In this document: positions 45,259 to 54,736 of the stretch, in pieces
How positions within the stretch are numbered: position 1 is the stretch's first letter
Layout: the number at the start of each line of letters is the position of its first letter
From: Microcystis panniformis FACHB-1757
GTDB taxonomy: Bacteria > Cyanobacteriota > Cyanobacteriia > Cyanobacteriales > Microcystaceae
Assembly (NCBI RefSeq): GCF_001264245.1
Contig: NZ_CP011339.1
Coordinates: forward strand, 5,456,001 to 5,520,000
Reading direction: 5' to 3'
DNA length: 64,000 nt
The notes under the pieces: model-generated
The model's database searches: none
Seen by the model: the letters and a program-made list of their open reading frames with translations, nothing else
Told to the model about the DNA's origin: nothing
Translations under genes and position numbers: made by a program

Positions 45259-45661
45259 CGTAAAATTTTCTCCTTTTCCATCTCAACAACCAGCAAAAGT
45301 AATTGATTTATTTTCACAATAGCCTGAATTGATTCTCGTTGGAAAAAATTTTCATAAATGCTGTCTTTAATGGCTAGATAAATTTGATATTCTGGTTCGG
45401 TAAGACTGATTAAATTTCGATATAAAATATACTGTCCTAAAGCTATTTCAAAATCTCTCATAGGTGAGGGACTTAAAAAGCTTTTGATTTCCACAACAAT
45501 TTTACGTCCATTTCTTTCAGCAGCCAGAGGTTTTTCTGCTGCTAAATCAGCAAAAATTCAACATCTTTATATTTAATTTTATAAGGATCAGCTAAAATAC
45601 TCCAACCGTCTTTAATTAAGGCATTTTTCACGGCTTCATGGTAAATATCTTTTGCTGGCAT
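45246..45661 (-). pseudogene. xisH: XisH family protein with a frameshift
   Basis: The natural start is MPAKDIYHEAVKNALIKDGW (ATG at 45659-45661), and the end is ...VVEMEKEKILRWID. The frames join only if one base is added to AAAAA 45552-45556, restoring DVEFFADLAAEKPLAAERNG. As written only the C-terminal 82 residues (from MEIKSFLSPSPMRDF) have a complete frame. XisH proteins have a PD-(D/E)XK-like core; EIKSFL would hold its E and K. Confidence 0.8.
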
Positions 45662-45696
45662 GGTTCTAAAAAAGTAATTTCATTAGTTATATTTAA

Positions 45697-45775
45697 TTTT
45701 ATTAACAATCCTAAGTCTGATAAAATCGGTGATCAAATTTAAATCAGTTATCGAGTCTGGTTCAAATTTAATTTT
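45697..45775 (-). pseudogene. RelE-type toxin N-terminal remnant
   Basis: The minus strand reads KIKFEPDSITDLNLITDF then IRLRIVNKIKYN and stop. It matches the pieces at 37516 and 34361, giving the uninterrupted form of the MITE target site (GTCTGATAAAATC). The front is cut by an M1-type repeat block. Confidence 0.6.
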
Positions 45776-46002
45776 TGTTGATTCCCCCCTTGATAAGGGT
45801 GCTGATCCCCCCTTCGCCCATAGTAGGGTTAATTCATGAATTAACCCTACCTTGGGGGTTGATTCGTGAATCAACCCTACCTTAATAAGGATGTTGATCC
45901 CCCCTTCCCCCCTTGATAAGGGGGGTGCCGATCCCCCCTTCCCCCCTTGATAAGGGGGGTGTTGATCGCTGGGGGGATCTGAATTAACACCCACTTACTT
46001 AG
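45776..46002. repeat. M1-type repeat block
   Basis: Multiple CCCCCCTTGATAAGGGGGGT palindromes and a GTAGGGTTAATTCATGAATT inverted repeat, ending ACACCCACTTACTTAG. It lies just after argG (on the minus strand) and may end its transcript. Confidence 0.65.
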
Positions 46003-46016
46003 GGGAGAATTGTTGA

Positions 46017-47222
46017 TTACTTCCCTCTAGTTTTTTCGGCCCAAACTTTGCTGGGTAATCCCCAAACATAGATGAAACCTTCAGCAGCTTTATGATCAAA
46101 TTGATCCTCGGCTCCGTAGGTAGCTAAATCGGGAGAATAGATAGAATTGACTGACTGACGACCGACCACTTTAGCGTTACCTTTAAACAGTTTGACTCGC
46201 ACCGATCCCGTTACCTGTTCTTGGGTTTTGAGGATAAAAGCATCGATCGCTTCCTTTAAGGGACTGTACCACAATCCTTTATAAATTAACTGTCCGTAGG
46301 TATCTTCAATTCCCCGTTTATATTGGGTAACATCTCCAGTTAAAGTCAAACTTTCTAAGTCCCGGTGAGCATCAATTAAAACTAATAAAGCCGGGGCCTC
46401 GTAAATTTCTCGGGATTTAATTCCCACTACCCGGTTTTCGATCATATCTAAACGACCAACACCGTGTTTACCCACTAGGTCATTTAATTGACTAATTAGC
46501 GTGACAGAATCGAGATTTTCTCCGTTTAAACTGACAGGAATCCCCTGATTAAAACCGATATCGACGTATTCCGGCTCGTTGGGAGTATCGGCGATCGCTT
46601 TGGTCATTAAATAGATTTCTTCCGGGGGTTCCGTCATCGGATCTTCCAAGGGACCGGCTTCAATACTGCGCCCCAACAGGTTACGATCGATACTAAAAGG
46701 CGAGGATTTTTTCACAGGAGACTCGATCCCGAATTTTTCCCCGTAGGCGATGGTTTCTTCCCGGCTCATGCCCCATTCCCTGGCGGGAGCGAGAACTTTT
46801 AAACTAGGATTGAGGGTCATAATGCCCACATCAAAACGCACTTGATCGTTACCTTTGCCGGTGCAACCGTGAGCGACGGCATCGGCCCCGTATTTCTCGG
46901 CGGCCTCTACTAATAATTTAGCGATTAAAGGACGAGCCAGGGCGGTAGAAAGGGGATAACGATTTTCGTAGAGAGCATTAGCTTGAATTGAGGGAAAAGC
47001 GTATTCTTTGACGAATTCTTCTTGAGCATTGACTACTAAGGATTCGATCGCTCCGCAGCGCAGAGCCTTTTCTTGAATCGGTCCTAATTCGTCTCCCTGT
47101 CCTAAATCGGCGGCTAGGGTAATCACTTCTTCTACTCCCCATTCCTGTTTGAGATAGGGAATACAGACGGAAGTATCGACTCCTCCGGAATAAGCTAAAA
47201 CCACTCTCTTGGCACGTCCCAT
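46017..47222 (-). CDS. argG: Argininosuccinate synthase
   Basis: A 401-residue enzyme that joins citrulline and aspartate using ATP in arginine synthesis. The P-loop-like AYSGGVDTSVCIPYL, the HGCTGKGNDQVRF and the SPFSIDRNLLGRSIEAG motifs are all diagnostic. The length is normal and no damage is visible. It is followed by a repeat block that may serve as its terminator. Confidence 0.96.
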   Translation of the reverse strand: MGRAKRVVLAYSGGVDTSVCIPYLKQEWGVEEVITLAADLGQGDELGPIQEKALRCGAIESLVVNAQEEFVKEYAFPSIQANALYENRYPLSTALARPLIAKLLVEAAEKYGADAVAHGCTGKGNDQVRFDVGIMTLNPSLKVLAPAREWGMSREETIAYGEKFGIESPVKKSSPFSIDRNLLGRSIEAGPLEDPMTEPPEEIYLMTKAIADTPNEPEYVDIGFNQGIPVSLNGENLDSVTLISQLNDLVGKHGVGRLDMIENRVVGIKSREIYEAPALLVLIDAHRDLESLTLTGDVTQYKRGIEDTYGQLIYKGLWYSPLKEAIDAFILKTQEQVTGSVRVKLFKGNAKVVGRQSVNSIYSPDLATYGAEDQFDHKAAEGFIYVWGLPSKVWAEKTRGK

Positions 47223-47384
47223 AATTTTTTCACCTAAAAACGACTAATTGATTACTCTTTTAAGTTTATTATATATCCTGGGGATTGGATGCTTCTTTTT
47301 TAATGCTTTTTTGTTTAGTTTTTGATGAAGAAAAGGCATAGGAAGTCACGAGTAGAGAGCCAAAACTAAACGGGCAACCGGCCG

Positions 47385-49375
47385 CTATTTACGTTTACTG
47401 GCAGCACGACGGGGGGATTTTTTCGGAGCGGTATTTGGGGGATTATTGTTAGTTTTATCTTTAAATATTGGAATAGTAAAATGAAACTGACTGCCGTGAT
47501 TTTTGCCCCGGGATTCTGCCCAAATTTCGCCGCCCCAACCATTGACGATCTGACGACAGATAGCCAGTCCTAAACCAGTTCCCCCGGCACTGCGTTGCAG
47601 GGCTCCTTCCTCTTGGTAAAAGCGATCAAAAACCTGTTCTAAACGATTGGGTTCGATCCCGCGTCCGGTGTCAGAAATGGTGACTTCTAGAGTTTTTGGC
47701 TTTCCCAAAGCGACTTCGATCGAGACATTTCCCTCCCGTCCGGTAAACTTACAGGCATTATCGAGAAGTTTGGAGAGTAATTCCACTAACCACTCGCCAT
47801 CGGCTAAAACAAAGGGCAGATTAGGGGGGACAAGATTGCTAATTTTGGGGTTTTCGTTGTCGAGATTGAGGGAGTGAACGTGACTGATGGCTAATTCCAC
47901 ACATTCCGATAAGGATAAAGCTTCGGGATTCCAATTAACCCGGCCACTTTCTAACCTAGAAAGAGTTAAAAAATCTTGGATTAATTTACGCATTCGTTCC
48001 GCATCTTTCAGGGCAGTATCAAGCATAATTTGGCGCATTTCCGCCGGCATATCCGGTTCCGAGGCCAAACTTTCTAGACAGACTTGAATGGTGGACAGGG
48101 GGTGCGTAATTCGTGGCCGGTAATGGCGACTAAATTAGAACGAGTGCGATCGAGGGCGGCTAATTGTTCATTTAAATCCTGTAAATTAGCGTAGGCTTCT
48201 GCTTGAATGAGAGCGACTCCGATTTGAGTGGCCACCGCGTCCACCAGGGCGACATCCTCGCTCTTCCAAGTGGTGGTATAGGGTCCACAGTGATGCAGTT
48301 CCAACATTCCCAAGAGACGGCTTTGGTAAAAAATCGGTACTAATAACCAAGAATAGATGGAACATTCCCGCACCAGATTTTGAATGGAATCCCCGGGAAG
48401 ACGGGGATCGTGAATAGCGTCTTCGATTTTTAGGGATTCTCTCAATTCCAGCACTTCCTGAAACAGAGGATTATTTTTCAGGGGCCATTTTTGTCCTTTG
48501 ATGGAACTAATGCCAGGGTTTAAAAATTCGTGTTCGATGGTGGCGTTAATGTCGGCTTCCTTACAACGATAGACCACGCAGCGACAGACTCCCAATCCCT
48601 CCCCCAATTTCCGCACTGCCACCTGGAGGATATCTTCCGGATCGAGGGAACGACGGATCGCCGCTGTCACCGAGTTGATCAGTCTTTCCTTGTGTTCTTT
48701 CGATGCCAAGGAACGATTGGCTTTCAGCAGTTTATACTGTCCCGCTTGCAAATAAGTGACCAATCGCTGGACAAAGGGATCCGGTTCCTCTTGATGATCC
48801 CTGTCCGTCAGTTCACAGATCAGGTATTCTTCTTGAGCGCGCCTAATTTTCTCTGCCAGTTCGGGACGATAATCGAGAATATGATTTAAGAGAATTTGGG
48901 CGGCCTGTTGACTCACATGGCGATCGCTCGTCCAAATCCCCTCAAAACGGCGATTATTATCCATAGCTGCCCTATTTTCCCCTTCGGCTACCAGATGGGT
49001 TCGTTCCCGACAGATTAAACAACTAGCATAATGGCGACTGATAACCACTAGATGCCATTCTTTGGCTAAACTGTCGTCCGGTTGAAAAGCGATCGTCTCG
49101 TAAACGTCGGAACTATGCTTAAAATCGGTTTCTGGGGCGGACAAAACGTAAACTTGCCCGCTTTTGTGGGCAATGCGTCGATAGCGATGGGCCTCTTGAC
49201 GATAAAAGCGCTCACGCTGAAAACTGGCAATCACTAATGGTTGATCGTCTTCCGCTAAAACCTGATCCTCCATGGCGTGGGATAGCGCGGTCAGGGATGC
49301 TTTGAAGTACATCTGCGATCGCCATTGGGGGAGTAACTGCAACAGTTCTGTTAAAACAGAAGTTGATCTGCTCAT
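47385..49375 (-). pseudogene. DICT-GAF sensor histidine kinase with a frameshift after the H-box
   Basis: The N-terminal part (48074-49375, 433 residues) holds a DICT sensory domain (about 1-140), a GAF domain (about 235-400) and the H-box ITGHELRTP. The kinase core is in another frame (47385-48068): HATPase motifs LLDNACKFT, ISDTGRGIEP, GGTGLGLAI. Adding one C to CCCCC (GGGGG at 48098-48102 on the plus strand) restores RTPLSTIQVCLESLASEP. As written the protein has the phosphoacceptor His but no ATP-binding domain. Confidence 0.85.
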
Positions 49376-49533
49376 CGATGATCTGTTTCGAGTCGAGTGT
49401 GACTAGCAAGCGCAATAGAGGGAACTAGCAATTTCTCCCTTGACCCTATCCTACAGGCTCAAGGGGACAAGAGGTGAGATCGTGATGGCCAGAAATTTAA
49501 ACCGAGTGATGCCAAAAGTGAGGGAAATTATTC

Positions 49534-49655
49534 TAAGTAGGGAGGCACAATTATTTGTAGGATGGGTTAGCGGTAGCGTAACATGAGCGGGCGTTGGGTT
49601 TCATGCTTCAAACCAACCTACGTTCATCTTATATTTAATTCCACCCACCCACTTA
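49534..49655. repeat. MITE-like element M2, third copy
   Basis: 122 bases, TAAGTAGGGAGGCACAATTA to CCACCCACCCACTTA, the same orientation as at 28268 with a few substitutions. Between 49376 and 49533 I see no gene. Confidence 0.8.
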
Positions 49656-49660
49656 GTTAA

Positions 49661-49795
49661 CTAGATGTAGGCGACTTTCATTGCCCAAAGAATCAGAGCA
49701 ATAATACTACCGATAACGATAATCGACGATATCGCCACTACTGCCGGTTTATCGGCTCCCTCGAATTTCATGATGCCACGATTTAAGTCTGACAT
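49661..49795 (-). CDS. 44-residue single-helix membrane protein
   Basis: MSDLNRGIMKFEGADKPAVV then a membrane helix (AISSIIVIGSIIALILWAMK) and VAYI. A strong AAGGAG ribosome-binding site precedes the ATG at 49793-49795. The size and layout resemble small subunits of thylakoid complexes, but I cannot assign it to one. Its stop lies 6 bases from the M2 element. Confidence 0.65.
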   Translation of the reverse strand: MSDLNRGIMKFEGADKPAVVAISSIIVIGSIIALILWAMKVAYI

Positions 49796-49877
49796 TGCTT
49801 TTAACTCCTTTTCATGAGATGGATGTAGAAAGTATGAGACACTTTAGGATCATAAATTAGCTAACTCTCATCTATCC

Positions 49878-50816
49878 GTGTTATTAGAAATTGGTATCAT
49901 TCGGCTGTCTTTAATCATTCTAGGCGTTCTTTTCGCCCTTGGCCTTCTCCTTGAGGCTATTTTAAGAATTGTCTTCGGGTTCGGTAATCCGCTTATTTAC
50001 AAAGCTGATGCCGAAATTGGCTATCTTTTGGCTCCTAATCAACAAACGCGCCGTTTTTCCAATTTTATCGCCGTTAATCAGTATTCGATGCGCAGCGATC
50101 CGATTACACCCCAACGGCCTCCAGAGACGACGAGAATAATGTTAATCGGTGATTCGATCGCTAATGGCTCTTGGTGGACAGATCAAAAAGAGACCATTGC
50201 TGCTTTAATCACCAAAAATTTAGGCCAAAATCTGACGGGTTCAGTGCAAGTTCTCAATGCTTCGGCTAATTCGTGGGGACCACGCAATCAATTGGCCTAT
50301 CTGCGACGTTTCGGCACCTTTGAATCTCAGGTGATTGTGTTATTAATGAACACCGATGATCTGTTCGCTTTAGCTCCTAGTTCGGCGGTGGTGGGACGAG
50401 AAATTAATTATCCTGATCGCCGGCCGGCTTTAGCTTTAATCGAGTTGTACGATCGATATTTTAAGCGTTATCCTCCCCTACCACCGGTGCAAGAAGGAGG
50501 CGATCGAGTGGGCAATAATTTAAACGCTCTTGCCCAAATTCAATCCCTTGCTCAGGCTAATCAAGCCCGTTTAATTATCGCTATCACTCCCCTCATTCGC
50601 GAAGCTCAAAAACAGGGGCGAGATTATGAATTGAAATCCCGTCAAAGACTAGCGGATTTCACCGGCAACCAGCAGATTTTTTATCTAGATTTTCTGCCCA
50701 TTTTTCAAGCCCATCCTAATCCCGATTCCCTCTATATCGATAATATTCATCTCAGCAGGGACGGTAACGAGTTAATCAGTCAAAAACTGGCCGAGGCAAT
50801 CAAAAAAGTCTTTTAA
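49878..50816 (+). CDS. SGNH/GDSL-type hydrolase-like membrane-anchored protein
   Basis: A 312-residue protein starting with GTG (49878). The N-terminal helix (LSLIILGVLFALGLLLEAIL) is a signal anchor. The catalytic motifs of the SGNH group are visible: GDSIANG (Ser nucleophile), an ANSWGPRNQL block with Asn, and DNIHLSRDG (Asp-His). Such enzymes are often esterases or acyl-modifying enzymes for polysaccharides; the substrate is unknown. Confidence 0.78.
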   Translation: MLLEIGIIRLSLIILGVLFALGLLLEAILRIVFGFGNPLIYKADAEIGYLLAPNQQTRRFSNFIAVNQYSMRSDPITPQRPPETTRIMLIGDSIANGSWWTDQKETIAALITKNLGQNLTGSVQVLNASANSWGPRNQLAYLRRFGTFESQVIVLLMNTDDLFALAPSSAVVGREINYPDRRPALALIELYDRYFKRYPPLPPVQEGGDRVGNNLNALAQIQSLAQANQARLIIAITPLIREAQKQGRDYELKSRQRLADFTGNQQIFYLDFLPIFQAHPNPDSLYIDNIHLSRDGNELISQKLAEAIKKVF

Positions 50817-50818
50817 TT

Positions 50819-50867
50819 AGGTTTGCTGAATCAGTTATCAGTTATCAGTTATCAGTTATCAGTTATC
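50819..50867. repeat. IS-end motif plus AGTTATC heptamers
   Basis: TAGGTTTGCTGAATC then five AGTTATC units, the last one adjacent to the ISL3-related MITE at 50868. Confidence 0.7.
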
Positions 50868-51000
50868 GGCTCTTCTCGACTTTGTGTGATAATTTTTGCT
50901 TATGGAACCCTGAAGTGCTTATTGGGCAAAACTTTTAGGACTATTTTGCGGAAGAAACTATCGGTATAGACCTCGTTTCCACACAGAAACCAGAAGAGCC
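50868..51000. mobile_element. ISL3-related MITE, 133 bases
   Basis: Ends GGCTCTTCTCGACTTTGTGTG and CACACAGAAACCAGAAGAGCC nearly equal those of the ISL3 element at 34771. There is no coding capacity. It is flanked by AGTTATC on both sides, but this is also the local repeat unit, so a true duplication cannot be told apart. Confidence 0.85.
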
Positions 51001-51118
51001 AGTTATCAGATGTGAGGTTTCAGATGTGAGGTTTCAGTTCACATTTTTATCAATTATCAGTTCACTATTTACTGATTACTGTTTACTGTTCACTGTTTAC
51101 TGATTACTGTTCACTGAA
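51001..51118. repeat. Mixed short tandem repeats
   Basis: Units such as GATGTGAGGTTTCA (twice, 14 bases) and CTGTTTACTGATTA (7-base period). No gene in 50817-51134. Confidence 0.6.
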
Positions 51119-51134
51119 AATACACCCCACTTCC

Positions 51135-52262
51135 CTAACAACCATACCAAAGCTTTTCTATCTGTTTTGCTAGGGCCAATAACTCAGAGCGATCGCTTGT
51201 ATCCCTTAAGAGGGTGACATGGCCTAATTTTCGACCGGGACGGGATTTCTTACCGTACCAAAAAACGTGAGCGTCTGGAATTGCCGCTAAAACTGCTCTT
51301 TTTTCGCCATAATCACCGTCACTATCCTCAAAACCCAATAGATTAACCATGACTGCCCCGGCAGATTTTAAATCCGTGGCTCCGAGGGGCAAATTAGCCA
51401 CTGCTTGCAGTTGTAGAGCAAATTGGGAGGTAAGACAGGCAGAAAGGCTGTAATGACCAGAATTATGGGTACGGGGAGCGATTTCATTAATCAATACCTC
51501 TCCCTGGGAAGTGACAAATAATTCCATCCCGAAAACACCCACCGCCGACAAACTACTTAACAGATGATGGGCGATAGATTCGGTTTGAGCCTGTAAAGAT
51601 TGGTTAAGAGCGGCGGGAGCGATTACCCAGTGACAGACTTGCTCCTCTTGATGGGTTTCTACCACGGGATAGGTGACGATTTCCCCAGTTAATCCCCTAG
51701 CGGCAACGATGGCTAATTCTCGCTCGTAGGGAATATAAGCTTCTAACATCAAGTCAAGACGCTCTAATTGCGGCTTTTTGGCCTTTAATTCTTCAGGAGT
51801 GCGGATAATAAAGGTTCCTTGACCATCATAACCGTGTCGTCGCGCTTTCAGCACTAGCGGAAAAGGATAATTTTCTAGCTGGGATAAATTATCTATCGCC
51901 CAAAAATCAGGCACAGGCAACCCTAGGGAGCGTAAATAACATCTTTGCTCGTATTTATCCAATAGGGGGCGCAGATTTGCCAAACTAGGATAGAATTTCA
52001 CTCCTGTGGCCGCTAATTCTTCTAGGGCATCTAAATTAACAAACTCATTTTCAAAAGTGATCAGATCACAATGTTGAGCTAGTTTTTTTGTGCCTTCCAC
52101 GTCGGCTATTTCCGCAAAGACAACCCCGTCAGCTAAAGCAACGGCGGGATCGTCGGGGTGTGGTGTTTGTACAATTAGAGAAATGCCTAATTTCTTGGCT
52201 TCCTGTGCCATCATCCATGCTAATTGTCCACCACCAATAACACCAACCCGGGTTTGCATCAT
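51135..52262 (-). CDS. purK: 5-(carboxyamino)imidazole ribonucleotide synthase
   Basis: A 375-residue ATP-grasp enzyme that carboxylates AIR to N5-CAIR in purine synthesis. The N-terminus VGVIGGGQLAWMMAQEAKKLG, ITFENEFV, KARRHGYDGQGTF and the NEIAPRTHNSGHYS motif are diagnostic. The start (ATGATG) overlaps the stop of the upstream pentapeptide gene, so the two are translated from one message. Confidence 0.95.
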   Translation of the reverse strand: MMQTRVGVIGGGQLAWMMAQEAKKLGISLIVQTPHPDDPAVALADGVVFAEIADVEGTKKLAQHCDLITFENEFVNLDALEELAATGVKFYPSLANLRPLLDKYEQRCYLRSLGLPVPDFWAIDNLSQLENYPFPLVLKARRHGYDGQGTFIIRTPEELKAKKPQLERLDLMLEAYIPYERELAIVAARGLTGEIVTYPVVETHQEEQVCHWVIAPAALNQSLQAQTESIAHHLLSSLSAVGVFGMELFVTSQGEVLINEIAPRTHNSGHYSLSACLTSQFALQLQAVANLPLGATDLKSAGAVMVNLLGFEDSDGDYGEKRAVLAAIPDAHVFWYGKKSRPGRKLGHVTLLRDTSDRSELLALAKQIEKLWYGC

Positions 52263-52777
52263 TGATCACATCCTAAAGATTCCGGGGTAGAGATGCCGGT
52301 TTTTGAGTTGACACCCTCGGCTCTTTCACAGAGATTTTTGATTTGTTGAGCGTCAAGCACGGCAAAACTAAAATCAGCACCGTTGATATTTACCCCCTCG
52401 AAAATGGTGCGCAGCATAATTGCTTCGGCAAAAATGGCATCGCTTAAATCGGAATTTTTAAAGGTACTCAGATAGGCTAACCCATTGGTTAAGTCCGCTC
52501 CATGAAAGTTGCCTTCGATGATAGAGGCTCCGTTAAACACTGCCCCGCGCAAATCGGCAGAGCTAAAGTTAGAATCTTGCAGATTAACGTTAGTAAATTG
52601 GGCAGATTGCAAATTTTGTCCCGAAAAATCCTTTCCTGTCAGATTCTGGTTTTCATAACTGGCATTGGCTCCTGTGACAGCAGCAGAACTGGCAGCTAAG
52701 GCATTGACAGGAGATAGGATAAATAGTAGGGCAAAAAAAGCGATCGCTAATCGAAAGATAGTCTTCATTGGCGGCAA
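52259..52777 (-). CDS. Exported pentapeptide-repeat protein
   Basis: A 172-residue protein with a signal peptide (LAIAFFALLFILSPVNALAA) and a quadrilateral beta-helix of pentapeptide repeats (ANLTGKDFSGQNLQSAQF-like: A(D/N)LXX). The C-terminus has two Cys (LCERAEGV and LGCDQ) that could form a disulfide in the periplasm or lumen. Its stop overlaps the purK start, an odd pairing of an exported protein with a purine enzyme. Confidence 0.82.
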   Translation of the reverse strand: MPPMKTIFRLAIAFFALLFILSPVNALAASSAAVTGANASYENQNLTGKDFSGQNLQSAQFTNVNLQDSNFSSADLRGAVFNGASIIEGNFHGADLTNGLAYLSTFKNSDLSDAIFAEAIMLRTIFEGVNINGADFSFAVLDAQQIKNLCERAEGVNSKTGISTPESLGCDQ

Positions 52778-53038
52778 ATTCCATCAGTGGGCATTCTTGA
52801 TTTTATAGCAGTAAGTCATCAGCCGTCAGCTTTCCACCGGCCGCCAGAAATTGCTGGCACACAAACCTTTATAATAGCTGTCTGAGCTTATACTGCCGTG
52901 TAATTTGGTCTAAACAAAAATATTTAAGCCACAGGCCCTCAGCTTTCAGTTAAATAAGGTAAAAGACAAAAGTTAATTAATTTTCTCTCTCCTGACTTCT
53001 ATTTCTAAGGACAATTTCTGATTTATACAAGAGGTTTG

Positions 53039-53902
53039 ATGGATACACCGCAACTTTTATTCAATGGTTTAGCCGTCGGCAGTATTATTGCTCTGGCTGC
53101 TGTCGGGTTAACCCTTACCTGTGGCATTTTGCGTCTGTCTAATTTTGCCCACGGCGATTTTATGACTTTAGGTGCTTACATAACTTGGCTGGTAAATGCA
53201 CAAGGGGTTAATCTCTGGTTAGCCATGCCGGTGGGGGCAGCGGTGACAGCTATTGCCATGCTCATTGCCGAGAGATTATTATGGAAACCTATGCGCGATC
53301 GACGGGCTGACTCTACCACTTTAATTATTATTTCCATCGGTTTGGCTTTATTTCTTCGCAATGGTATTTTAATGATCTGGGGCGGCAGTAATCAACGCTA
53401 CGATCTCCCTGTGATGACCGCTACAGAAATTTTTGGTATTAAAGTAGCTTTTGATCGATTGTTAGTTATTGGTTTGGCAATTATAGTTATTATTGCCCTC
53501 CATTTTTTATTACAAAAAACTAAGATTGGTAAGGCGATGCGTGCCGTAGCTGACAGCAACGATTTAGCTAGAGTAACCGGAATTAACGTCGAATGGGTTG
53601 TCTTCTGGACATGGATAATCACGGGAGTTTTAACTGCTTTAGCTGGAGGTATGTTCGGTTTAATTACTGGGGGAGTACGTCCCAATATGGGCTGGTTTTT
53701 AATCTTACCAATGTTTGCGTCCGTTATTTTAGGTGGTATTGGTAATCCCTACGGAGCGATTGCTGGGGCTTTAATTATTGGTGTTGCTCAAGAAATTAGT
53801 GTTCCCTTAATTGGTTCTGATTATAAATTAGCCGTGGCTTTATTAATTATGATATTGCTGTTATTATTCCGTCCCCAAGGTTTATTTAAAGGCACGGTTT
53901 AA
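53039..53902 (+). CDS. Branched-chain / neutral amino acid ABC transporter permease (LivH/NatD type)
   Basis: A 287-residue membrane protein with about eight helices and the LivH-type motifs LTLTCGILRLSNFAHGDFMT and GKAMRAVADSNDLARVTGIN (the cytoplasmic loop that meets the ATPase). The last helices end with LLFRPQGLFKGTV. The ATG at 53039 has GAGG just upstream; a TTG one codon earlier is in frame. No other subunit of the transporter lies nearby, which is common for the Nat system in cyanobacteria. Confidence 0.9.
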   Translation: MDTPQLLFNGLAVGSIIALAAVGLTLTCGILRLSNFAHGDFMTLGAYITWLVNAQGVNLWLAMPVGAAVTAIAMLIAERLLWKPMRDRRADSTTLIIISIGLALFLRNGILMIWGGSNQRYDLPVMTATEIFGIKVAFDRLLVIGLAIIVIIALHFLLQKTKIGKAMRAVADSNDLARVTGINVEWVVFWTWIITGVLTALAGGMFGLITGGVRPNMGWFLILPMFASVILGGIGNPYGAIAGALIIGVAQEISVPLIGSDYKLAVALLIMILLLLFRPQGLFKGTV

Positions 53903-54180
53903 CAGTTATCAGTTATCAGTTATCAGTTATCAGTTATCAGTTATCAGTTATCAGTGATCAGTGATCAGTGATCAGTGATCAGTTATCAGTTATCAGTTAT
54001 CAGTGATCAGTTATCAGTGATCAGTGATCAGTGATCAGTGATCAGTTATCAGTTATCAGTTATCAGTGATCAGTTATCAGTTATCAGTGATCAGTTATCA
54101 GTTATCAGTTATCAGTTATCAGTGATCAGTGATCAGTGATCAGTTATCAGTGATCAGTTATCAGTTATCAGTTATCAGAT
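53902..54180. repeat. Long heptamer array AGTTATC / AGTGATC
   Basis: About forty tandem 7-base units of two types, AGTTATC and AGTGATC, arranged in irregular blocks, followed by GTTTACT units to 54245. This is the largest array in the window and fills the gap between the permease and the DUF4346 gene. Confidence 0.9.
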
Positions 54181-54258
54181 GTAAGTTTTAAGTTATTTAT
54201 CTTCATCTTTATCCCTGTTTACTGTTTACTGTTTACTGATTACTGAAAAGCCCAATTT

Positions 54259-54642
54259 TTAATCCTGAATATATTCTTCGCCGGTGATTAAAGCGTATTC
54301 AGCGCGGGTAAATTCTCGACCTAAATAAGCAGCATGATCGAACATAGTAATGGGACAAGGTTGGGTTTCTTCGATTACTTTGACGGCTAATTCTTTGGCA
54401 GTCCTAGCGGTGTAAATAGACTCAGGATTGCGATCAAGTTTTTGCCTAACACCGATAACTTTTCCCGTTTCTGGATCGACGGCTAAACCTTTTTCGTTGA
54501 TAATATTGCTGTAATGTTTGGCACAGATTAACCCGGCTTCTCGGTCGAGATAAATAATAAAATATCCTGCGGGATCGAGAGCGATCGGACGTTTGGAAAG
54601 TTGATGATCAATAGCCGTGATTTGGGATTTTAATTCGCTCAT
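54259..54642 (-). CDS. DUF4346 domain protein
   Basis: A 127-residue protein (MSELKSQITAIDHQLSKRPI...DPAGYFIIYLDREAGLICAKHYSNIINEKGLAVDPETGKVI). The DPAGYFIIYLD and ITMFDHAAYLGREFTRAE segments fit the DUF4346 family, common in cyanobacteria and without an assigned role. I chose the ATG at 54642; the longer frame adds 15 hydrophobic residues. Confidence 0.8.
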   Translation of the reverse strand: MSELKSQITAIDHQLSKRPIALDPAGYFIIYLDREAGLICAKHYSNIINEKGLAVDPETGKVIGVRQKLDRNPESIYTARTAKELAVKVIEETQPCPITMFDHAAYLGREFTRAEYALITGEEYIQD

Positions 54643-54736
54643 TTTCTTGACAAAATCACTTAAATATGTAGATGAAAGCAAGAGCAAATTATATCACATA
54701 CCATCATTCTTGTCCTCTGGCAACAGGAGGATAAAC

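Noticed and set aside
45683..45994. 103-codon frame on the minus strand
   Set aside because: It translates CCCCCCTT/AAGGGGGG repeat units followed by the RelE remnant; the repetitive protein has no start signal.
53902..54180. Possible CRISPR array
   Set aside because: Units are 7 bases, contiguous and without unique spacers; no cas genes are present.
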